DNA from: Deltaproteobacteria bacterium
Lineage (GTDB): Bacteria; Desulfobacterota_B; Binatia; UBA9968
NCBI GenBank assembly: GCA_005879255.1
Contig: VBKY01000147.1
Span: forward strand, 1-24,973
Reading direction: 5' to 3'
Length of the DNA: 24,973 nucleotides
Part shown: one piece after another, positions 7,026 to 14,846 of the stretch
How the letters are laid out: the number at the start of each line of letters is the position of its first letter
Numbering within the stretch: position 1 is the first letter of the stretch
Notes under the pieces: generated by a model
What the model saw: only the letters and a program-made list of their open reading frames with translations
Database searches by the model: none
What the model was told of the DNA's origin: nothing
Program-made: the position numbers and the translations under genes

Positions 7026-8912
7026 GTGCGTTGCTGCTTATCTAAATTTTTACTTTTTAGCTTTTTAGTCATTCTTTCCGTTGCGACCCTATCACTATTC
7101 TCCGAAGATCAGGCAACAGCTGCGACTCTGCAACTCTCGTGGGCCGACAATTCTTCCGATGAAACCGGCTTCCATGTCGAGCGAAAACTTGGCGTCGCCG
7201 GCGAGTATAGCGTCATTGCAACGACTGACGCCGATGTGACTTCGTATGATGACTCGAGCTTGGCGGACAATACAACTTACTGTTATCGCGTAAATGCGTT
7301 CAATAGCGCGGGCAGCTCCCCTTACGCGCCCGAGCTTTGCGCTACGACACCGGCGGCGCCCATCGCCACGTTCAATTTAACCGTTTCGTCTCAAGGCAGC
7401 GGCACGATCACCAGCGCTCCTGCGGGAATTAATTGCGGCACGACGTGTACCGGTCGCTTTACTAACGGCGCGAGCGTCACTTTACAGGCCGTCGCCGCCA
7501 GCGGCTATACATTTTCCCGATGGAGTGGCCATGCTGACTGTGTCGACGGCTCGGTTACGATGAACACCAATAAAACTTGCACCGCTACTTTCACACGGAC
7601 CACTGCCCAAAGCCCCAAGCTAACCGTCAACATTGTAGCCACCGCAACCGCCGCCGGCACCGGTAAGGGAGTCGTAACGAGTAGCCCGGCAGGGATCAAC
7701 TGCAAGACCAATTGTTCGGCAAATTTCGCTAGTGGAACTTCGGTCACTCTCATAGCGACTCCTAATCCCGGCTCGGTTTTCTCCGGCTGGAGCGGAGACG
7801 CTGATTGCTCCGATGGAGCCGTCACCATGAGTAGCAGCAAGTCGTGTACAGCCACATTTACTGTCGATGGATACTTCATTAACGTTATCCTCAAAGGTAA
7901 CGGAAAAGGGCAGGTCACCGGCAACCCGGGCTCGATTAACTGCGTCACCGATTGCTCAGCACGCTATGCCACGCCAACTCGAGTCGCGTTGCGAGCCGTT
8001 CCTGCCCTTGGCTCGGCCTTCACCGGCTGGAGCGGCGATCGCAATTGCGGCGGCGGTGTTGTCGTCGCAAATGGCAGTACGTCGTGCGTCGCCACGTTCG
8101 AGCAGCGCCCCTCCAGCATTGGCGTTTTCAAAACCACCACACACGAGTGGCAATTGAAGCGTAATATTACGGCCAGCAATGGATGTAATACAGACTCGTG
8201 TATCAATCCGTGGAAAAAGAAAAACATACCAACCCTGGGCTCGGTATTGGTTCCGATCGTCGGAGACTGGCACGGATCCGGCGCCGATGATCTCGGCATT
8301 TACTCGTCTTCCACTACCGGTAACAAAGGAAGCCGCTGGTACTTGGACCGCAACGGCAACGAAAGATGGAATGGCTGCGACGGCGATCGCTGCATTCGCT
8401 CCTTTGGACAGCAGGGAGACATCCCCGTTGCCGGGGACTGGAACGGAGCGGGCAAAAGCAAGATCGGTGTGTTCCGACCGACTACCGGCGAGTGGTTTCT
8501 TGACCTCGATGGCGACGGCAGACTGGATGGTTGCAGTGTCGATCGGTGTCTCGCTTCCTTTGGTCAGCAAGGTGACCTACCCGTGGCCGGTGACTGGGAC
8601 GCCACCGGAACCAGCAAGATCGGCCTATTCAGACCCAGCACTGGTGAATGGTTCCTCGATCGGAACGGAAATGGGATCTGGGATGGCTGCACTGTTGATC
8701 AATGCGTCACGACGTTCGGCCAGCCAGGCGATCTGCCCGTAGCGGGCGACTGGGACGCCACCGGAACCAGCAAGATCGGTCTGTTCAGAGCCGCGACCGG
8801 AGACTGGTTCCTGGATTTCAATGGAAATGGACAGTGGGACGGCTGTGGCGTCGATAAGTGCGTCACGAGCTTCGGACAGGAAGGCGATTTGCCGGTGGCG
8901 GGGAAGTGGTAA
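7026..8912 (+). CDS. Secreted mosaic protein: FN3, three InlB-like repeats, Asp-rich tandem repeats
   Basis: The protein has 628 residues from GTG 7026. A signal peptide (about 1-32, hydrophobic FLLFSFLVILSV then an ATA-type cleavage region) is followed by a fibronectin type III domain (about 33-109). Three Cys-containing InlB B-like repeats follow (about 116-190, 198-279 and 283-359, with GxGxVTSxPAGINC and FSGWSGDADC blocks). From about 361 to the end are five FG-GAP/VCBS-like units with the pattern IGLFRPSTGEWFLD, an Asp/Asn-rich loop such as DLDGDG, and paired cysteines. It is probably an extracellular adhesin or matrix protein; no enzyme motif or PEP-CTERM tail is seen. GGGGG lies 5 bases before the GTG. 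A TTG at 6981 would start inside the regulatory hairpin and is disfavoured. Expression should respond to c-di-GMP. Confidence 0.85.
   Translation: MRCCLSKFLLFSFLVILSVATLSLFSEDQATAATLQLSWADNSSDETGFHVERKLGVAGEYSVIATTDADVTSYDDSSLADNTTYCYRVNAFNSAGSSPYAPELCATTPAAPIATFNLTVSSQGSGTITSAPAGINCGTTCTGRFTNGASVTLQAVAASGYTFSRWSGHADCVDGSVTMNTNKTCTATFTRTTAQSPKLTVNIVATATAAGTGKGVVTSSPAGINCKTNCSANFASGTSVTLIATPNPGSVFSGWSGDADCSDGAVTMSSSKSCTATFTVDGYFINVILKGNGKGQVTGNPGSINCVTDCSARYATPTRVALRAVPALGSAFTGWSGDRNCGGGVVVANGSTSCVATFEQRPSSIGVFKTTTHEWQLKRNITASNGCNTDSCINPWKKKNIPTLGSVLVPIVGDWHGSGADDLGIYSSSTTGNKGSRWYLDRNGNERWNGCDGDRCIRSFGQQGDIPVAGDWNGAGKSKIGVFRPTTGEWFLDLDGDGRLDGCSVDRCLASFGQQGDLPVAGDWDATGTSKIGLFRPSTGEWFLDRNGNGIWDGCTVDQCVTTFGQPGDLPVAGDWDATGTSKIGLFRAATGDWFLDFNGNGQWDGCGVDKCVTSFGQEGDLPVAGKW
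8265..8909 (+). repeat. 156-bp in-frame tandem repeats
   Basis: Units begin with GAC-TGG at 8265, 8436, 8592 and 8748. The last three are exactly 156 bases (52 codons) apart; the first is 171 bases because of a five-codon insertion. The 32-base stretch beginning GACTGGGACGCC is identical at 8592-8623 and 8748-8779, which indicates recent duplication or gene conversion. Each unit carries an Asp/Asn-rich loop resembling a calcium-binding turn and two cysteines (as in DGCSVDRC). Confidence 0.85.
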
Positions 8913-8944
8913 CGCGATAGCTGAACAGAAAAAATCGTCGCGTT
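8911..8944 (+). terminator. Weak hairpin just after the mosaic-protein stop
   Basis: AACGCGA (8911-8917) pairs with TCGCGTT (8938-8944) across a 20-base A-rich loop, starting inside the stop codon. Only a TTT follows, so it is a poor intrinsic terminator. The three plus-strand genes could still be read through together. Confidence 0.25.
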
Positions 8945-9057
8945 TGAAGAAACCATTAACGGGAAAGGTGCATAGGTCTAGTTTAAATGGTGCAACAGCC
9001 TGGGCTGGCTTTGGTTTCAGATTCAATTGAGCAGAAAGTGAACAACCGATAATTAAA

Positions 9058-11475
9058 ATGAACTACCTGATTTTATTTTTTTTACTTTTATTACCCGTAA
9101 GTGCCTTCGGTTCAACGCTATCCGCCCTTGCCGCTTCGCTTAAACCAGGCCAATGGGCCGAGGTATCGACCAGCAACTTCAACGGCGGACGTGGATTCAT
9201 TGGGGATCCAAATTCATCATGTGATTACACCATTTCCTACACCGACAAGATGGTGTGGGACTCGACGACGAAAAAACTGTTTTTCCTCGGCCAGAGCCAC
9301 TGCAAAACTAGCTACTATCAGCTTGCGATCTACGATTCTGCAACCAACAGTTGGAGTGTCGGAGCCAGCACCCACACTTATTTTGGTCCTCTTGGCGGCC
9401 CATCGCATAGTTATAACAACATGGCTGGAGTAAGAAACGGCAAACTTTATTACAAGCTCTATTCCAGTAAAACGATCCACACTTACACCATAGCTACAGA
9501 TACTTGGGACAGCACGACGGTCCCGCCGATCAACATGGGCGTTAGTCCCAACTGTTGCGGGCAGTTGGATTATTTTCCAGAACGCGATTCCCTGATCTAT
9601 GTGGATGGCGATTGGGGCATGTTTGAATATACCTTCAGTAACAACACCTGGACTAATACTCACAAGACCACCGTCGGTGGCGAAGCGCCCATGGGGGATT
9701 ATGAAAACATCGGACGTTATAATCCGGTAACGCATGAATTGGCCTTTGGTGGTGGGGCAATCAGCGGGCCGGGTGTGCCGAATCGTTTTTACAAGCTGTC
9801 ATCATCAAATACCACTGCCCGACTTTCGGACATTCCCAGTGGATACACGCTTGCGAATTCAGGTATCACTAGCTCTGGTATTTTGAGTGTCGATCCGGCA
9901 AGCGGCAAGTATCTCGCGTTCTTAATTCATGGGAGTACTAGTGTTCCAGCCATTTTTACTCTCGATTCGACAGACACCTCAAATCCGTGGGTCCAGCAAC
10001 CGAGCTCCAGTAACCCGCCATGGTTTACTAATTCGGTTGATGGGCCGATTTTCGGCACCGCGGCCGCAACCATACCCGAATACGGTGTCATGGCGTTTTT
10101 AAATTTCGAGTTTAACGGTCAATCAAAGCTTTGGCTTTACAAATTCGCCGCAGCGCCGCCCGACTCCGCACCACCCTCCACGCCGATTAATTTGGTAGCA
10201 ACTGCAGCATCGCTGTCGCAGATCAATCTTTCGTGGACTGCATCGACTGACAACGTTGGGGTTGTCGGTTACAAGATTTATCGTAACAACTCTCAAGTGG
10301 GAACGTCGTCTACTTCGACTTATCAAGACACAAACTTGCAACCCGGCACCACCTACAATTATACCGTCACAGCCTATGATGCAGCCAATAACGTTTCAGC
10401 GGAATCGTCCGTCGTTAGTTCTACAACTCAGTTAAGCTCTTCGAGTCCAACGCAGGACTTTGCAACGAGATGCGCGCAATCTGGGGTAGTACGTTGCTTC
10501 GGGTTCGACACCAACGCCGATTTAGGAGGCCCCTTCGGCAGCAATTTCGGGTCCTTTAATAACTGCGAGGGTACTCAACCCCGTGGCTGTGGATTGCTGC
10601 CGACCATCGATAATAGTCTTTCGGCATCTGGCGCGGGATCTCTCAAATTTGTTATTCCCTCGCAATCCGGTGCCGGTGCATCAGGTCAATGGTTTGCAAA
10701 CTTTTCTCCCGATCTTCTCACTCGGTTTGGCGCTAATTCGGAATTCTATATCCAGTGGCGTCAGCGGTTTTCTTCGGATTTTCTAAATACCTACTATCAA
10801 GTCGGCGCTGGTTGGAAACTTTCCATCATAGGTGTTGGGGATACTGCAGGATCAGGCTGTACGGCGAGCACTACTGTTCCATGCGCGAGTTCCTGTACGG
10901 CAAATGACGTGGTTGTGCAAAACACGAATCTCAGGGGATTCCCGCAAATGTATAACTCTTGCAGCGGCTCCGCCTCACATGGTCCATACGATCCGTTTGA
11001 GATCGGTGGAATTTTCAACGGTAATTTTGATGTTCAATTCCAAAACAATCGTCCATCTCCTTACTGCCTCTATTCGCAGGGCCTAACTGATCCCAAGACG
11101 TTTTTGCCGCCGTCAGGGAATTGTTTTGGATTTTTTCCGAATGAGTGGATGACTTTTCAAATCCATGTGAAGACAGGTCCATATGTCAATGGAGAGTTTC
11201 AGAACAGCCACATAGATCTGTGGGTAGCGCGCGAAGGACAACCCAGCCAGCAAATATATAACTGGGGTCCCTACAATCTAAGTGCAGGTGCTAATGAGCC
11301 GTACGGCAAGGTGTGGCTGTTGCCATATCATACGGGCAAAAATCCGACACAGGCAACTCCTATTGCTTATACATGGTACGACGAACTGATTATATCTCAT
11401 CAAAAGATTTCGGACCCAGCAGCCTCTGGAGCACCTCGAGCTCCCAAGGCTCCAAGTAGTTTAACACTAAAATAA
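9058..11475 (+). CDS. Secreted kelch-propeller / FN3 / jelly-roll (polysaccharide-lyase-like) protein
   Basis: This is an 805-residue exported protein. The signal peptide is about residues 1-18 (LILFFLLLLPVSAFG). A kelch-like beta-propeller (about 22-365) has repeats such as MVWDSTTKKLFFLG, IYDSATNSWS and YNPVTHELAFGGG. An FN3 domain (about 372-458) follows, then a C-terminal module (about 465-790) beginning DFATRCAQSGVVRCFGFD. That module contains SEFYIQWRQRFS, NEWMTFQIHVKTG and YTWYDELIIS, which recall concanavalin-like jelly-roll folds of polysaccharide lyases. Catalysis is not proven: binding only is equally possible. The ATG lacks a good ribosome site but sits exactly at the signal peptide. 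It is a paralogue of the gene at 11828 and lies in an EPS locus, so EPS binding or trimming is the likely role. Confidence 0.8.
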   Translation: MNYLILFFLLLLPVSAFGSTLSALAASLKPGQWAEVSTSNFNGGRGFIGDPNSSCDYTISYTDKMVWDSTTKKLFFLGQSHCKTSYYQLAIYDSATNSWSVGASTHTYFGPLGGPSHSYNNMAGVRNGKLYYKLYSSKTIHTYTIATDTWDSTTVPPINMGVSPNCCGQLDYFPERDSLIYVDGDWGMFEYTFSNNTWTNTHKTTVGGEAPMGDYENIGRYNPVTHELAFGGGAISGPGVPNRFYKLSSSNTTARLSDIPSGYTLANSGITSSGILSVDPASGKYLAFLIHGSTSVPAIFTLDSTDTSNPWVQQPSSSNPPWFTNSVDGPIFGTAAATIPEYGVMAFLNFEFNGQSKLWLYKFAAAPPDSAPPSTPINLVATAASLSQINLSWTASTDNVGVVGYKIYRNNSQVGTSSTSTYQDTNLQPGTTYNYTVTAYDAANNVSAESSVVSSTTQLSSSSPTQDFATRCAQSGVVRCFGFDTNADLGGPFGSNFGSFNNCEGTQPRGCGLLPTIDNSLSASGAGSLKFVIPSQSGAGASGQWFANFSPDLLTRFGANSEFYIQWRQRFSSDFLNTYYQVGAGWKLSIIGVGDTAGSGCTASTTVPCASSCTANDVVVQNTNLRGFPQMYNSCSGSASHGPYDPFEIGGIFNGNFDVQFQNNRPSPYCLYSQGLTDPKTFLPPSGNCFGFFPNEWMTFQIHVKTGPYVNGEFQNSHIDLWVAREGQPSQQIYNWGPYNLSAGANEPYGKVWLLPYHTGKNPTQATPIAYTWYDELIISHQKISDPAASGAPRAPKAPSSLTLK

Positions 11476-11827
11476 ACGAGGATTTCATCGCCGGCATTCA
11501 CCATCCGATACGCGCGCGATCCCATCCGTTCTTCAAGCCTGAGCGTTCAGAACTTAGGTCAAACAGCGTTAGCGATCATTTTCGCTAAGTTGCCTTTCCG
11601 TTCGTAGTGACACCTACTAAAATCGCTATTGAATGGTGCACGAGAAAATTCTGGTCTAGATCTTGTGTGCTAACGTGGGCATCAATATTGGCTTTACATA
11701 CAAAACTCAAGTAGGCTAGGCCGAAGATGCCATCCGATTCGTATCGACTTTGCACGGGCTATAACGATCCGTGGAATGAGTCGGCGCTGGAAATCAAGCT
11801 CCGCACGAAAACCTGGAGGAACAACGC
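11476..11827. other. 352-base gene-free spacer between the two kelch paralogues
   Basis: I see no convincing coding sequence here. TTAGCGA (11569-11575) and TCGCTAA (11582-11588) form a 7-bp hairpin with a 6-base loop, followed by GTTGCCTTT; it could be a weak terminator for the first paralogue. TGGTCTAGATCTTG around 11652 and TGGGCATC...TTGGCT around 11675 look like sigma-54 elements, but each breaks the invariant GC or the spacing. The spacer ends with the strong GGAGG site of the next gene. Confidence 0.4.
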
Positions 11828-13999
11828 ATGCGATATCGCCGCCCGTCATGGGTACCTTTGTATCATATAATTTGGCTTTTGCTCCTACCAATGTTGCAGA
11901 GCTTCAGCTGGGCAGACACTGCCCTTAGAGATTTGGCAGCCAAGCTCCAGCCGGGCCATTGGGCAGAATTAAAAACCAACGGATTCGACGGTGGTCGGCT
12001 TCTTGTTGAAGGCGCGGCATACATCATCCAATACACTGATGAAATTATCTGGGATTCATCCACCAAACGCCTCTACTTTCTCGGTGCCGGGCATGGAGCC
12101 GGAGCGGGTGCGGGAAAGTTCATACGGTATGAAGAGGCGACAAATACTTGGACATCCCTGAACAGCGGCGTTAACTATTTTCGCCCGTTCGGTGGTCCCT
12201 CCCACTCCTACAATCACCAGACCGTCAGAGCCGGTAAATATTACTACCGTTTATATCTATCGAAGCAAATCCACACGTACGACGAGGCAACTGACACGTG
12301 GAGCAAAGAACTTCCTGATCTGCCGGATGCACCGTATACTTGCTGCAGTGCTCTCGAATATTTCCCGGATATTGACTCGCTCATCTTTGTAGACTCCGAT
12401 TGGAGCGGATGGCGCTACGATTTCGCTTCGCGGCGCTGGGGCTGGATTTTTGCAACCAACGGTGGACCATGCTCGCCCGGGCCCTGCTACAAGATGAGTT
12501 ATGAAAACTTCGCGCGATACAATCCAGTGAAACATGAGCTTCTTTTCGGTGGCGGAAAAAATATTTATGTCCTCGACGCCAAAGGGAGGGTAACCATCAA
12601 ACGTCCCGCTCCAGTTAATATTCAAAACAGCGGGGCGTCCGGCTCTGGCATCGTAGTCGCTGATCCGCTGACCGGCACGTACCTTGTTTTCGGGGACAAA
12701 TCTGATGGCGTGTCCGGGGTATTTTACGAATACAACTCCACGTCAGATACTTGGACACTTCAGGATCCAAGCAGAAATCCTCCGTGGTTTCAAAACTCCG
12801 TGGACGGCCCCATTTTTGGTACAGCGGCCACGGCTATTCCTGATTACGGGGTGACTTTGTACGTCAATTTTGAGAATCCTCCCAACGGCAAAGTTTGGCT
12901 TTACAAGCACTCCTCTGGTTCTGTAACAACCGGTTTTCCAGCCGCTCCTGTCGCGACACCAAGGCTCGCCTCCGCCCCACCGTCGCCGCAATTGACCCCT
13001 CAAGACTTTGCGGCACGCTGTGCTATGCCCGGCGTGATTCTGTGCAATGGTTTTGATTCGGCAACGGATATTACCGGCGACTACGGTGACAATAAGGGCA
13101 CAATGCCGGGTGCTTCGGCTCCGCAAGTCGACGGGACCATTAAGGCAAGCGGCTCGGGGTCTTTGAAGTTTACAATTCCCAGTAACTCTCCAGCTAATTC
13201 CAGCGGAGAGTTTTTTACCAACTTTTCAAAAGACCTAAGCGTTCAATTCGGAGAGAACAGCGAATTCTACATTCAATGGCGTCAGCGATTCTCTCCAGAG
13301 TTTTTGAACACGTACTACCAAGGCGGCGGCGGCTGGAAACAGGCAATTATTACCACCGGTGACAAGCCTGGATGCAATTCTCGCGCGACGGCACGCGGCT
13401 TCTGTTATCCGTCCTGCGTCGCGACAACGATTGTGATCCAAAATACAAATCAGCGGGGATTCACGCAGCTTTATAATTCGTGCACCGGATCAGCGTCCCA
13501 CGGTCCCTATACCGGTTTTGAAGAGACCATCAACAAAGGTGCAGACATTAAGTTACAAAATGCTCGTCCAAACCCGTACTGTTTATACTCGCAGCAAAGC
13601 ACAAAACCGCCCTCATTTTTCCCACCCAAAGGCAATTGTTTTGGTTATTTTCCAAACGAGTGGATGACTTTTCAGATTCACGTAAAGGTAGGCCCGCGCG
13701 ACGGCGATGAATTCAAGAATAGTTATGTCGAACTGTGGATCGCCAGGGAGGGGAAGCCCTCCGAGCAGGTTTTTAATTGGGGACCATATAACCTTTCAGC
13801 CGGGCCGGCAAACGAGAACCAACGATATGGCAAAATCTGGTTGCTCCCCTACCATACGGGCAAAGACCCCAACCAAATCCACCCGATCGGCTATACTTGG
13901 TACGATGAGTTGATCGTATCTCGGCAAAAAATTCCAGATCCTCCAGCCTCCCGCTCGGACCAAACTTCCAAAGACGCCGATACCGTAAACACGAGGTAA
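11828..13999 (+). CDS. Secreted kelch-propeller / jelly-roll (polysaccharide-lyase-like) protein, FN3-less paralogue
   Basis: This 723-residue exported protein is paralogous to its neighbour throughout. The signal peptide is about residues 1-29 (IIWLLLLPMLQSFSWA). A kelch-like propeller (about 30-375) shares blocks such as FGGPSHSYN, NPPWF and NSVDGPIFGTAA with the first copy. Where the first copy has an FN3 domain, this one has only a short Pro/Ala-rich linker (about 380-400). The C-terminal jelly-roll module (about 405-710) has SEFYIQWRQRFS, GNCFGYFPNEWMTFQIHVK and YTWYDELIVS. The ATG at 11828 follows GGAGG with an 8-base spacer, a much better ribosome site than the first copy has. It ends 49 bases before the convergent FkbM gene. 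Polysaccharide binding or cleavage is inferred, not shown. Confidence 0.82.
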   Translation: MRYRRPSWVPLYHIIWLLLLPMLQSFSWADTALRDLAAKLQPGHWAELKTNGFDGGRLLVEGAAYIIQYTDEIIWDSSTKRLYFLGAGHGAGAGAGKFIRYEEATNTWTSLNSGVNYFRPFGGPSHSYNHQTVRAGKYYYRLYLSKQIHTYDEATDTWSKELPDLPDAPYTCCSALEYFPDIDSLIFVDSDWSGWRYDFASRRWGWIFATNGGPCSPGPCYKMSYENFARYNPVKHELLFGGGKNIYVLDAKGRVTIKRPAPVNIQNSGASGSGIVVADPLTGTYLVFGDKSDGVSGVFYEYNSTSDTWTLQDPSRNPPWFQNSVDGPIFGTAATAIPDYGVTLYVNFENPPNGKVWLYKHSSGSVTTGFPAAPVATPRLASAPPSPQLTPQDFAARCAMPGVILCNGFDSATDITGDYGDNKGTMPGASAPQVDGTIKASGSGSLKFTIPSNSPANSSGEFFTNFSKDLSVQFGENSEFYIQWRQRFSPEFLNTYYQGGGGWKQAIITTGDKPGCNSRATARGFCYPSCVATTIVIQNTNQRGFTQLYNSCTGSASHGPYTGFEETINKGADIKLQNARPNPYCLYSQQSTKPPSFFPPKGNCFGYFPNEWMTFQIHVKVGPRDGDEFKNSYVELWIAREGKPSEQVFNWGPYNLSAGPANENQRYGKIWLLPYHTGKDPNQIHPIGYTWYDELIVSRQKIPDPPASRSDQTSKDADTVNTR

Positions 14000-14024
14000 A
14001 CTGTAATTCTGCTCTAGAGGGCCT

Positions 14025-14043
14025 TGTCCTGGTAGCCGGGACA
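14025..14043. terminator. Hairpin between convergent genes
   Basis: TGTCCTGG (14025-14032) and CCGGGACA (14036-14043) form an 8-bp stem (one G-U pair) with a TAG loop, in the 49-base gap between the convergent stops. On the plus strand GTGGTTTATT follows, a weak U-tract. Its position suits a terminator for the plus-strand kelch gene; bidirectional use is possible. Confidence 0.5.
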
Positions 14044-14048
14044 GTGGT

Positions 14049-14846
14049 TTATTGGCGGCGATTCTGGTTTCTCGATTGGGGGTGCAAAAAGAAATAGTTC
14101 GAAAATTCTCTGTCGCGATAAGCGTCGACCGGAATCAGCTGGCCGGAATAGACAAAAGCCTGGTATCCCAGCTCGTGAAAAAGCCTAAAAATCTCTTCAC
14201 TCGTCTCTCGGCTCACCTCCATCAGCCATCCAGGACGATGAGAATGAACCAGATTTATTGCTCCGCGCAGGACCTCCAGCTCGCCGCCTTCAACATCACA
14301 CTTGATGAAGTCGAGATGGTCAATCGCCCGATGCTTGAAGAGTTCGTCAATCATCAAAACATCAACCATCTCTCTGCCTCCCTTATCTCCAGGAGAAGCC
14401 AAATGGGCCCAATAGAAACCAGTAAAACCGCTCATTTCTGGAATGAGCATTTCGCATTGCGTCTCTCTCGACCCCACAGCCGCCCGATAGGAAAATACAT
14501 TGTCGAGTCTCGCTTTGCGTAGCAACGCAGCCAGAATGTCGTAATTTTCACGCAATGGTTCGAACGAATAGACTTTCCCTTTTTGACCCACGGCGAGCGA
14601 GAGCTCCCGTGTATAAACACCGACATTCGCTCCTATATCTGCGACGTAATCGCCGGGCTGCACAAGAGATCCGATTAGAGCCATTTCTGGCTCGCGTGAG
14701 TATGTGTTGTGCATTATCTGATAAAGTGAATACATGCGTCGCAATCTGTGCTGTAACTTGGGGCGGCAACTCTTGAAGATCACCCACTTGAGAACGCGCT
14801 TAGCTGTAAAAGCACCTGGCAGCATGACGAATGAATTAATTTGCAT
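14049..14846 (-). CDS. FkbM-family SAM-dependent methyltransferase
   Basis: A 265-residue class I methyltransferase of the FkbM family. The SAM-binding motif DIGANVG is at 70-76, the acidic end of the second strand is in SFEPL (94-98), and the family signature DFIKCDVEGGELEVL follows (Asp184, Glu186). FkbM enzymes O-methylate sugars or similar hydroxyls, so methylation of an EPS residue is the likely role. The ATG lies 11 bases inside the end of the upstream glycosyltransferase gene, which indicates translational coupling. It is the last gene of the right-hand minus-strand operon and faces the plus-strand kelch genes. Confidence 0.88.
   Translation of the reverse strand: MQINSFVMLPGAFTAKRVLKWVIFKSCRPKLQHRLRRMYSLYQIMHNTYSREPEMALIGSLVQPGDYVADIGANVGVYTRELSLAVGQKGKVYSFEPLRENYDILAALLRKARLDNVFSYRAAVGSRETQCEMLIPEMSGFTGFYWAHLASPGDKGGREMVDVLMIDELFKHRAIDHLDFIKCDVEGGELEVLRGAINLVHSHRPGWLMEVSRETSEEIFRLFHELGYQAFVYSGQLIPVDAYRDREFSNYFFLHPQSRNQNRRQ

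Noticed and set aside
6728..7072. Minus-strand reading frame of 114 residues
   Set aside because: It runs antisense through the sigma-54 promoter and the c-di-GMP aptamer, shows no family motif and is best explained as chance.
7956..8570. Long reverse-strand frame inside the mosaic protein gene
   Set aside because: It mirrors repetitive, GC-rich coding sequence on the plus strand, which has a signal peptide and clear domains. The reverse translation shows no family features.
8265..8909. CRISPR-like periodicity
   Set aside because: The repeats are 156 bp, in frame, contiguous without spacers and translate to conserved protein units, so they are protein tandem repeats.
11645..11700. Sigma-54-like elements ahead of the second kelch gene
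   Set aside because: TGG-N8-TTG near 11652 lacks the invariant GC (it is GT), and the one near 11675 has the wrong GG to GC spacing. Without a second line of evidence I do not call a promoter.
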